Below, piece after piece: positions 9,567-17,933 of a stretch of 46,147 bases of DNA. Within the stretch, counting starts at the first letter, position 1, and each line of letters begins with the position of its first letter. The translations under genes were made by a program, and so were the position numbers. The DNA comes from Xanthobacteraceae bacterium (GTDB lineage: Bacteria; Pseudomonadota; Alphaproteobacteria; Rhizobiales; Xanthobacteraceae). Under the pieces are notes generated by a model. That model did not search any database, was not told the DNA's origin, and saw only the letters and a program-made list of their open reading frames with translations. Location: contig JANQIP010000251.1 in NCBI GenBank assembly GCA_028282095.1, positions 1-46,147 of the forward strand, written 5' to 3'.

Positions 9567-10538
9567 TCAGCTTACGGCCCGCAGCGTCGTCTGGACCACC
9601 TGGCGGGAGGCCAAGGCGGTCACGGCGGCGATCACGATCACCTGGAAAATCACCGCGAGATAGCCGCCGACGCCCAGCGACAGACCGCCGAACATGGCGG
9701 TTACATCATCCCCGCCCGACCGGCCGATCAAATGCCCGCTCAAGAGGCCGAACAGAGCGAATACCGCAAGCGCCGCGCCACCGCCGATCGTCCCGCCCTT
9801 GAGGCCGAGCAGAAGGAAATGGCGCTGGAACTCGCCCGCGATGTAGCCGTCGCGAGCCCCGATCAGGTGCAACACCTCGACGGTCGAACGATTGCTGGCC
9901 ATCGCCCCGCGGGTCGCAAAGCTGACCGACAGCACGGTCGCCGCGAGCACCAGCGCCAGGATGGCGAGTCCGCCCAAAATCGCGACGTCAGCCATCGACC
10001 GCAGCCTCTGTGCGAAACTGCGATGATCGTCGAGGCTCGCGCCGGCCACTTCGCTTGCGAGGGTGTCCCGGAGCGCGGCGAAATCGGGCGGTTGGTCGGG
10101 TGCGACCTGCACCACGATCAGGCGCGGAACCGGAAGGCTGTCGAGCGACACGCCGGACCCCAGCCAAGGTTCAAGGAGCCGCGCCGATTCCTCCTTGCCG
10201 AACGGCCGCACGGCGGTGACGCCGGGCGTCGCCCGCGCGATCTCGACGGCCCGCTGGACGTTCGCCTCGACATCCCGGCCGGCCACCAGCCGCACCTGGA
10301 TCGTCACCTCGCGGGTCACGTCGGATTGCCACTGCGAGGCGGCGGCAACCACCATGGTCACCGCGCCGACCGTGAGCGAGGCGAGAAAGGTCAGGATCGC
10401 GATGACCGACACGAGCGCCGGGCCGGCGATCGAGTCTTTCGGGACGATCGCCGTTTCACGCGCCTTGCCGCGCGACTTCGTCACTGCCCGCGCCAGCCGG
10501 CCGACGACCTCGGTTACCCGCTTCATCCCGTTCGTCAT
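9567..10538 (-). CDS. ftsX: Cell division protein FtsX
   Basis: A 323-residue inner-membrane permease-like partner of FtsE; the complex couples the divisome to periplasmic peptidoglycan hydrolase activation. Layout: a basic cytoplasmic N-terminus, TM1 (about 43-65), a large periplasmic loop with VTIQVRLVAGRD and GVTAVRPFGKEE (about 75-170), then three TM helices, with the conserved cytoplasmic EVLHLIGARDGYIAGEFQRHF-like loop between TM2 and TM3. The start ATG lies six bases after the ftsE stop, so the two are cotranscribed and perhaps translationally coupled. Confidence 0.93.
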   Translation of the reverse strand: MTNGMKRVTEVVGRLARAVTKSRGKARETAIVPKDSIAGPALVSVIAILTFLASLTVGAVTMVVAAASQWQSDVTREVTIQVRLVAGRDVEANVQRAVEIARATPGVTAVRPFGKEESARLLEPWLGSGVSLDSLPVPRLIVVQVAPDQPPDFAALRDTLASEVAGASLDDHRSFAQRLRSMADVAILGGLAILALVLAATVLSVSFATRGAMASNRSTVEVLHLIGARDGYIAGEFQRHFLLLGLKGGTIGGGAALAVFALFGLLSGHLIGRSGGDDVTAMFGGLSLGVGGYLAVIFQVIVIAAVTALASRQVVQTTLRAVS

Positions 10539-10544
10539 CGGTCT

Positions 10545-11204
10545 TTAGTCATAGGCGTGAATCCGTCCGTCGTGAATCACCAGACGGCGCGCGTCGTATT
10601 GGTCCATCAGCCCGATATCGTGGGTCGCGATCACGATCGAGGTGCCCGACTTGTTGAGCTCGATGAACAATCGCAGCAGCCGCCTGGCGAGGTTGGGATC
10701 GACATTGCCGGTCGGCTCATCGGCGAGAAGGAGATGCGGCCGCCCAATCACCGCGCGGGCGATTGCGGCGCGCTGCTTCTCCCCGCCGGACAGGACGGGA
10801 GGCAATGCCCCGATACGATCGCCGAGACCCACCCAATGCAGAAGTTCCTCGACCTCGTGGCGGTAGGTTTCCTCCTCGCGGCCGAGCACCCGCAGTGGCA
10901 GCGAGACGTTCTCATAGGTCGTCAGGTGATCGAGCAGGCGAAAATCCTGGAACACCACCCCGATACGACGACGCAGCACCGCGAGCGCATCCTTGTCGAG
11001 CGTGGCGACGTCGTGGTCGAACAGCGTGATCAGGCCCCGCGTCGGCCGCAGCGAGAGAAACAGCAGGCGCAGCAGCGAGGTCTTGCCCGCACCGGACGGT
11101 CCGGTGAGGAACTGGAAGGAATTGGGGTCGATACGAAAGGTCAGGTCGCGGAGCACCTCCGGACCAAGGCCGTAACGTAGTCCCACATTCTCAAACCGCA
11201 CCAC
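10545..11204 (-). CDS. ftsE: Cell division ATP-binding protein FtsE
   Basis: The ABC ATPase of the FtsEX complex, 219 residues from GTG 11204, with a GGAG ribosome site six bases upstream. This gives the family-typical opening VVRFENVGLRYG. An upstream GTG at 11240 would add 12 atypical residues. Walker A is GPSGAGKTS, the Q-loop region is VVFQDFRLL, the signature is LSGGEKQRAAIARA, Walker B is LLLADEPTGNVD, and the H-loop is ATHD. Repeat module A begins about 50 bases upstream, so the ftsEX promoter must lie in that short gap or within or beyond the repeat array. Confidence 0.95.
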   Translation of the reverse strand: MVRFENVGLRYGLGPEVLRDLTFRIDPNSFQFLTGPSGAGKTSLLRLLFLSLRPTRGLITLFDHDVATLDKDALAVLRRRIGVVFQDFRLLDHLTTYENVSLPLRVLGREEETYRHEVEELLHWVGLGDRIGALPPVLSGGEKQRAAIARAVIGRPHLLLADEPTGNVDPNLARRLLRLFIELNKSGTSIVIATHDIGLMDQYDARRLVIHDGRIHAYD

Positions 11205-11255
11205 GCCTCGCTCCGCCGGTCGATCGTTTCCGCGTTGCACCGAGGCGCTCCGCGC

Positions 11256-11380
11256 CTAGTGTTTCCTTCTCTGACGGTCCGACCCCGGACCGTCAGAGAA
11301 GGAACACTAGCTGATCCAATGCCTCGTGATGCGGCACCAACACGATGAGATGTGCTCAAGCGTTGGTGCCACACCACTAG
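11256..11380. repeat. Repeat modules A + B
   Basis: Module A is a hairpin running CTAG to CTAG (11256-11310): CTAGTGTTTCCTTCTCTGAC with a near-perfect complementary arm ending CAGAGAAGGAACACTAG. Module B (11311-11380) pairs GGCACCAAC with GTTGGTGCC and ends CACTAG. This A-B pair recurs at 16905 and 21265, and in opposite orientation at 23088 and 32497. Confidence 0.85.
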
Positions 11381-11656
11381 AGCGCGATTGCTTCAAGATG
11401 AATCAATCGCGTTCCATTCCTCATTTTTTGTCGCATGATCTGGCCTGAAAAGTCTGCCAAGTTTTCGCGATCATGCTCTTCTTTCTCTGGTCGCATGATC
11501 TTGCCCGAAAAGTCTGCCAACTTTTCGCGATCATGCTCTTCTTTGTCTGGTCGCATGATCTTGTCCGAAAAGTCTGCCAACTTTTCGGGATCATGCTCTT
11601 CTTTGTCTGGTCGCATGATCTTGTCCGAAAAGTCTCCAACTTCTCGGGATCATGCT
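11380..11656. repeat. Repeat module C followed by four tandem D units
   Basis: Module C (11380-11414), then four D hairpins at 11433, 11493, 11553 and 11613, repeating with a period of exactly 60 bases. Each is TCGCATGATC, CCGAAAAGT, TGCCAACTTTTCG, GATCATGC, separated by a TCTTCTTTGTCTGG spacer. Copies differ by a few bases, and the last has one deletion. Short frames here (repeated MRPDKEEHD- or SHDLVRKV-like peptides) are repeat artefacts. The whole array fills the ftsE to zinc-ribbon intergenic space. Confidence 0.88.
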
Positions 11657-11840
11657 CTAAGCCGCGATTCGCTCTCCCTTTTTACAGGAAGGCCAGCCGT
11701 CGGGCACGATAGGCAAGATCGGCCGGTCGTTCGAGCGGAGCTTTGCTGCCGTTGCGTGCGGCTCTTTGTGACTTGGTTTCCGGCTCATTAACGAAGACAT
11801 GCGTAGAATAGTGTGATCAGCTCGTTTGTCGGTTGTCGGC

Positions 11841-12773
11841 ATGCAGATCGTGTGTCCCCAATGCGGAACGTCCTACGAGGTGGCCGACGCCTCGATGGAG
11901 GGCGGCCGCGTCGTTCGCTGCGCGGCCTGCCGGCATGTCTGGCTCGCCGGGCCGACCCTCTCCGAGGTAGTGGAACAGGCGCTCGTCGGCGCTTCCGAAG
12001 CAACGCCGCAGACCACTGGCGAGCCGACCTGGCCGGAGCCGGCCTCGCCGGGCGAGCTGGACAGCCGGGCGCCCGCGCCGACGGAGGTGATGGCATCGAC
12101 CGTACCGGACCTCCCCGAGACGGGGCAGCCTGGTCCGCGCGAGGTGTCTCCGGACCCCACCGAACCCATCGGCGAACCCCGCATCATTGAGAACGCCCCC
12201 CCGCTCTTGCCGGAGTCCGATGAGGAGAGTGTTCGGGCGACTGCCGCCGACCTCGACCCGAATAACAAATCGTCCGATTCGGACGATCTTGCAGCGCTGC
12301 GCGCGGCACGCCGCAAGCGCGCCGCCCGGCGGCGGCGCAGGATGCCGCGCCCGAGCTGGGCGACCGTCATTCTCTCGCTACTGGTGGTCATCGCGGCGAT
12401 CCTTGCCTGGCGGACGGAAGTCGTGCGGGCGATGCCGCAGACCGCCTCCTTGTTCGCCAAGATCGGACTGCCGGTCAATCTGCGCGGGCTCGCCTTCAAG
12501 GACCTCAGAATCAAGAAGGATTCAACCGAGTCCGTCACAGTCCTGGTCGTGCATGGCACGATCGCCAATGTGGTGAGGCGGCGGGCCGAGATTCCGCGTT
12601 TGCGGTTCGCGGTGCGCGACCGGTCCGGCAATGAGCTTCACAGTTGGACGGCGCTACCCGCGATCGGCTCGCTCGGTCCCGGCGAAATGCTGGACTTCCG
12701 CACCCGGCTCGCCTCGCCGCCGGAGGGAACCGCCGATGTGCTGGTGCGCTTCTTCAATCGCCGCGATCGCTAA
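11841..12773 (+). CDS. Zinc-ribbon domain membrane protein (MJ0042-type)
   Basis: 310 residues. The N-terminus holds a zinc-finger of the MJ0042 type, MQIVCPQCGTSYEVAD...VRCAACRHVW, with two CxxC pairs (Cys5/Cys8 and Cys30/Cys33). A long acidic, Pro/Glu-rich linker (45-140), a basic stretch with RKRAARRRRRMPRPS, one TM helix (VILSLLVVIAAILAW), and a C-terminal domain of about 120 residues follow (DUF3426-like). The start is at ATG 11841; a TTG 15 bases upstream is less likely. It is divergent from ftsE, an arrangement I recognise in Rhizobiales. The function is unknown; it is probably an envelope or regulatory protein. Confidence 0.85.
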   Translation: MQIVCPQCGTSYEVADASMEGGRVVRCAACRHVWLAGPTLSEVVEQALVGASEATPQTTGEPTWPEPASPGELDSRAPAPTEVMASTVPDLPETGQPGPREVSPDPTEPIGEPRIIENAPPLLPESDEESVRATAADLDPNNKSSDSDDLAALRAARRKRAARRRRRMPRPSWATVILSLLVVIAAILAWRTEVVRAMPQTASLFAKIGLPVNLRGLAFKDLRIKKDSTESVTVLVVHGTIANVVRRRAEIPRLRFAVRDRSGNELHSWTALPAIGSLGPGEMLDFRTRLASPPEGTADVLVRFFNRRDR

Positions 12774-12897
12774 CCATCACCATTTCAAACATCCGACGAA
12801 GCCGGGAAAGGTTACAGTCCCGCATCCGCGGGCAGACTTGCATTCCAAGACCGTCAGATCGATTTATCGCCAAGCAAGAATGATGGAACCCAAGTGA
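12774..12897 (+). pseudogene. hicA: HicA toxin, N-terminally truncated remnant
   Basis: In the frame ending TGA 12895-12897 the sequence reads NHHHFKHPTKPGKVTVPHPR, then ADLHSKTVRSIYRQARM. This is the C-terminal two thirds of the HicA mRNA interferase (family pattern GSHHxFxHP...VTVPHP..D...GTLRSILKQAG). About the first 20-25 codons, including the start and the glycine before the catalytic histidine region, are missing: the homology begins directly at the stop codon (TAA 12771-12773) of the zinc-ribbon gene. The frame is open upstream to an ATG at 12631, but that part is an out-of-frame reading of the neighbour. It is most likely inactive. Confidence 0.75.
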
Positions 12898-12899
12898 CG

Positions 12900-13187
12900 A
12901 TGTCGGGCGCAGGATATATTGCACTTGTGCACAAGGACGAGGGCACAAGCTACGGCGTGAGCTTTCCCGACGTGCCCGGCTGCGTCTCTGCCGGGGATAC
13001 ACTCGAAGAAGCGATCGCCAACGCCGCCGAGGCGCTTGCCGGACACTTCGCGCTGATGCGCGTGGATGGCGATGCGATTCCCGAGCCGCGCAGTTTCGAA
13101 CAGTTAAGACGCGACCCGGACTTTCTCGCCGATGCCGCCGGCGCGATCGTCACAATCGTGCAGCCGCAAAGCTTGGCGGCCGCATGA
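12900..13187 (+). CDS. hicB: HicB family antitoxin
   Basis: A 95-residue protein with the HicB partial RNase H-like fold: YIALVHKDEG, YGVSFPDVPGCVSAGDTLEE, and AIANAAEALAGH. HicB normally binds and neutralises HicA, and some members repress their own operon. The C-terminal SFEQLRRDPDFLADAAGAIV helix region follows the short HicB type without an obvious separate DNA-binding domain. ATG 12900 is preferred; an in-frame GTG at 12894 overlaps the hicA stop. Its cognate toxin gene just upstream is beheaded, leaving this an apparent orphan antitoxin. Confidence 0.88.
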   Translation: MSGAGYIALVHKDEGTSYGVSFPDVPGCVSAGDTLEEAIANAAEALAGHFALMRVDGDAIPEPRSFEQLRRDPDFLADAAGAIVTIVQPQSLAAA

Positions 13188-13466
13188 AGCAGAAAGACAG
13201 CGGCTAACCTGGCCTCGATCGGCATGACCTCTCGACATGAGGGGCCAAGGAACCGCTGCCCCAATCTCGCGCCTCGCTGCGTCAACGCGGCGTTCGCACG
13301 CACCCTGCGCCGCCCTCCCCTCGCGATTGGAAACGTTCTATAATGCCTCGGCGGCTCCACCGCTTTCACAGTAGCTGCCAGTTGCTCCGTTTTCCCGCGC
13401 TCTGCCGCACCGTTTCGCCTCGGGACCCGTTTTCCCGGTTCATCGCTTAAGGCAAGGACCTTGCCC
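13188..13466. other. Intergenic region before fumarase
   Basis: No gene is supported. A TATAAT hexamer occurs at 13339-13344 but without a convincing -35 box at normal spacing, so a promoter for the fumarase gene is only a possibility. Fumarase has an AAGGA ribosome site at about 13454. Confidence 0.4.
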
Positions 13467-15125
<1,659 letters not shown>

Positions 15126-15128
15126 GCG

Positions 15129-15452
15129 CGTGGTGGGGGGCATGCTCTGCATGCCTACCCTACGGACTCTTAGAAACGGTGGATGTAGGGTGGGCAAAGG
15201 CGCGCTCAAAGCGCGCCGTGCCCACCGTCCGAGGCTGGCAGAGTACCCATTCGGCAGAAATGGTGGCGGCATTTTCGGTGGGCATGCTGCGCATGCCCAC
15301 CCTACGGTCTGTAGCCCGTGAAACCGTAGGGTGGGCAAAGGCGCACTCAAAGCGCGCCGTGCCCACCGTCCGAGGCTCGCAAAGTACCCATTCGGCAGAA
15401 ACGGTGGCGGCATTTTCGGTGGGCATGCTGCGCATGCCCACCCTACGATCAT
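15129..15452. repeat. Repeat module F, one partial and two full units
   Basis: A partial unit (15129-15170), then two units of about 150 and 130 bases starting at 15171 and 15322. They share GGGTGGGCAAAGGCGCGCTC, AGCGCGCCGTGCCCACC, a CCCATTCGGCAGAAA insert not present at 4733, and GTGGGCATGCTGCGCATGCC. The array begins four bases after the fumarase stop. Confidence 0.85.
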
Positions 15453-15491
15453 TGTCCGAAAAGTCTGCCGCCTTTTCGGGATCGCGCTTTA
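15453..15491. repeat. Partial repeat module D
   Basis: TTGTCCGAAAAGTCTGCCGC...CTTTTCGGGATCGCGCTTTAA. It is a D hairpin with the outer part of its left arm missing. Its terminal TTTAA contains the TAA stop codon (15489-15491) of the caspase-like gene on the minus strand. Confidence 0.7.
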
Positions 15492-16460
15492 ATCGGCGCG
15501 GGTATGGCGGGCCGGCCCCGGGCTCGGCAGCGAGTTCGGCGAGGGCGATGCGAAGTAGAAATCGTTGACCATCGCGGAGAAGACGCCCGGCACCTGCTCG
15601 CCATTGGAGGCGCGCGCCACCGACACGCGGGTGCGGTTGAAGATGGCCTCGGCGGAGCCGCCGGACTCGCGGAGCTCAGCAAGCAACGCGCCGACCAGCC
15701 GGCCGTTCGGGCCTTGGGTGTCGTTGATGGCCTTGCCGGGCGCAACGCCATAGAGCACGAGCGTGTCCGTGGGCACGGCGATCGGCGCCAAGCCCGAAGA
15801 AAATCCACGCAGCCGGCGCTCGAACAGGTTGCGCCGCGAAGCATCGACAATAACGAGCTTGCGCGTGGCTCCGCGCGCATTCATCTCGGCGACCAGCGGC
15901 TCCAGCGCCAGACCGTCGCGCCGCACATCCGCGGCGCGCCAGATCTCCGCATCGACCGGGATGAGAAAGGCCTTGCGACCGACCTGCAAGCCATAGCCGC
16001 TGTAAAACAGGAGCGCGGTCGCGCCCGGCGTGATCTTCTCTTTGAACCGATCGATCGTGCGCTGCATGCGCTGCTTGGTCAGGTTTTCACCGAGTTCGAC
16101 ATCAAAACCACGCCGGCGCAGTTCCTCGGTCAAAGCGCGGGCATCATTGACCGGCTGCGCCAGCGGCGCTTCTCCGTCCGAATAGGCGGCATTGCCGATG
16201 ACAAGGGCAACGCGCGGGCCGGCAACGCTGGGCTGGTCCGCCTCGGCGCCACCAGCCGGCGGCCGTTTCCGCGGTGGAGCCTCGGCCTCGCCCGGACGGC
16301 CGACAAGCGCGGCGGTGTGGAGCGCGCCGGCCTCGCGCGCGCCGCTCCGCTCCGCCACGGCCGGCGCGACCTGTTGCGCCGATGCCTCGCGCACCATCCC
16401 CGCCGGGGCCAGTGCGGTGACCACAAGCACAAGCATTCGGGCGAACGTGGATGTTCGCAT
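15489..16460 (-). CDS. Caspase-fold (peptidase C14/metacaspase-like) protein, predicted inactive
   Basis: 323 residues with a signal peptide (FARMLVLVVTALAPAGMVREASA), a Pro/Ala-rich linker, and a caspase p20-like domain from about residue 82: RVALVIGNAAY, NDARALTEELRRRGFDV, LLFYSGYGLQ, AFLIPVDA and KLVIVDASRRNLFE. The catalytic His of the usual YSGHG motif is Tyr156 (SGYG), and the catalytic Cys of DAC is Ser208 (DAS). Both dyad residues are therefore replaced, and it should not be a cysteine protease. It is probably periplasmic. GGAGG lies five bases before ATG 16460. The stop codon lies in a D repeat. Confidence 0.88.
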   Translation of the reverse strand: MRTSTFARMLVLVVTALAPAGMVREASAQQVAPAVAERSGAREAGALHTAALVGRPGEAEAPPRKRPPAGGAEADQPSVAGPRVALVIGNAAYSDGEAPLAQPVNDARALTEELRRRGFDVELGENLTKQRMQRTIDRFKEKITPGATALLFYSGYGLQVGRKAFLIPVDAEIWRAADVRRDGLALEPLVAEMNARGATRKLVIVDASRRNLFERRLRGFSSGLAPIAVPTDTLVLYGVAPGKAINDTQGPNGRLVGALLAELRESGGSAEAIFNRTRVSVARASNGEQVPGVFSAMVNDFYFASPSPNSLPSPGPARHTRAD

Positions 16461-17044
16461 AAGACCTCCGAATTGGGAGTTCGAAGCAACGTCCGACTCT
16501 CCTTCAAAAAAGAGAATCGCTCCGGTCGCTTCCGGTCATGGATCGCGGCGAGCAGTCCCCCGCTCCCGCCAGTGGCAGATCGAGACGCTGCCCCCATACA
16601 GAAAAGCCGGGGCGATCGCAAGAATTATAGAAATCTGTCCGGAATGCGGCGCTTCAAATTATGAAAAAGTCGAATCGAACAGCGGTCAGATTTCGTAAAG
16701 GCGCTCGTCGTCTCATCAACTCTTCATCGAATGATTGTTCGCGTCATCCGAACAACTTAAACCCGTGGCGCTTTTCTGCGCGATACCCTCAACGCGATCG
16801 CGCAGCCGCCGCGTATTCACAGACATGACCGCCATCGCGAGGTCCCGCAGTGAATCGGCTTTTACGTCGCCGCAGCCGTCTTTGCCGCGAGAGAACTCCG
16901 CTTCAGTGTTTCCTTCTCTGACGGTCCGATCCTGGACCGTCAGGTAAGGAACACTAGCTGATCCAATGCTTTGTGCTGCGTCACCAACACGATGAGACGG
17001 GCTCAAGCGTTGGCGCCGCATCACTAGCGCGCCCGGTCCAGTCA
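16461..17044. other. Gene-poor region with possible coding fragments
   Basis: No intact gene is supported. On the plus strand 16629-16698 reads IIEICPECGASNYEKVES, which resembles a zinc-ribbon piece with no start. On the minus strand 16716-16860 reads SLRDLAMAVMSVNTRRLRDR and continues to a stop, with coding-like codon use but no good ribosome site, truncated by repeat A. These look like remnants. Repeat A+B lies at 16905-17027. Confidence 0.35.
16905..17027. repeat. Repeat modules A + B
   Basis: Module A (16905-16957) has arms GTGTTTCCTTCTCTGACGGTCC and GGACCGTCAGGTAAGGAACAC; module B (16958-17027) has CACCAAC and CGTTGG arms and ends CACTAG. No C or D module is attached here. Confidence 0.8.
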
Positions 17045-17260
17045 TTATCTGACGCTTGCCTCGACCAGACCACGCGCCGCGATCGGCACGGCGCCATCGA
17101 CATGGCGCGGTGCGTGGTGTTTCGCCCGCCATTTCGGGCCCGGTCCACGCATGTAATGCCGTTCGGGACGATAGGTGCCGAATAGGTCACGCAGCAGCGA
17201 GGCGCATGCCGCGACGATCGCCCGGCCCAAGGGTGGAACCGCTCGACTGGAGGTCTTCAT
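17045..17260 (-). CDS. Small basic hypothetical protein
   Basis: A 71-residue frame opening MKTSSRAVPPLGRAIVAACA and then SLLRDLFGTYRPERHYMRGP. It has a short hydrophobic patch (RAIVAACASLLRDLF) and an Arg/His/Pro-rich remainder. A GGGGGAG ribosome site precedes the ATG at 17260 by four bases, with an in-frame GTG at 17263. No family is recognised. It ends 18 bases from repeat B. It may be a real small protein or a remnant. Confidence 0.4.
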   Translation of the reverse strand: MKTSSRAVPPLGRAIVAACASLLRDLFGTYRPERHYMRGPGPKWRAKHHAPRHVDGAVPIAARGLVEASVR

Positions 17261-17933
17261 CACGCTCCCCCGTGCAGCCCAGTTTCCCGGCCTTCTGTTG
17301 TTGCCGGCTCAGGGCCCACTTCTTGGTCCCATCGTCGAGGCATGCTGTTAAAGTACGGTGTAATTTTACAATGCCGGAGGCATTTTTATGAAATTGGCAT
17401 GTCTCGTTGCCGCTCGCCTTGAGATTGTTTATCCTTAATGAGCGTCTGGTTGCGTTGCCGGAAGGGCATCGATTAAACCGCTGGCAGGGATCGCCGATGA
17501 CGGCAAATGACCGCGCCCCGCCGGAATCGATTTCGCTTTACTTTTCTTTTTCAACTGCATTTCTGTGGCAAACTGGCTTCCGATCCGGCGCCAATCCAAA
17601 GGTCAGACCACGCCCGAGCAAGCTCGGCTTGCATCGCCCGGGACGGGGCAGAGACTTTTGGCCGCTGGACGACCCGTCGCAGGTCAGCCGACCGAGTGAT
17701 CTCGTATGTTGCCGAGGCTGGAACGACACCATTTCGCCTGAAGTCAGAGCCGGCGAAGGTGTTTTTTGAACGAAGATAAACGACGGATTTACATGATTTC
17801 GAGTTTCCCGGGTCGTTCCAGTTGCAAAACAAGACGAACCTTATCATTTCGGCGGCGGCTGCGCTGCCCCGAAAGGATTCCACCCTTTGGCTCTAAGCGG
17901 CGTGCCATTTAGCTTTTGCTGCAGGAGAAACCA
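17261..17933. other. Intergenic region before ppc
   Basis: A relatively AT-rich 670 bases. The only structured items seen are a short hairpin at 17370-17387 and two tiny coupled frames directly after it (see findings). Longer open frames (17407-17769 and its opposite strand) have no recognisable content or ribosome site. The ppc promoter is probably within the last 150 bases but could not be pinned down. Confidence 0.4.
17370..17387 (+). terminator. Short hairpin followed by T-run
   Basis: AATGCC-GGA-GGCATT followed by TTT forms a six-base stem with a three-base loop. It is terminator-like on the plus strand but weak. The same bases contain a GGAGG site six bases before an ATG (17388), so it could instead be a ribosome-site-occluding hairpin. 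Confidence 0.25.

Noticed and set aside
11433..11656. CRISPR-like array of regularly spaced repeats (period 60)
   Set aside because: The spacer segments are themselves repeated and nearly identical, the repeated unit is a long palindrome, and no cas genes are present. These are tandem D modules.
13327..13344. Promoter TTGGAA...TATAAT before fumarase
   Set aside because: The TATAAT is clear but the TTGGAA is only six bases away, far too close for a sigma-70 pair.
17407..17769. 120-codon frame upstream of ppc and the opposing 110-codon frame
   Set aside because: Neither has a convincing ribosome site, domain or codon pattern; treated as noncoding.
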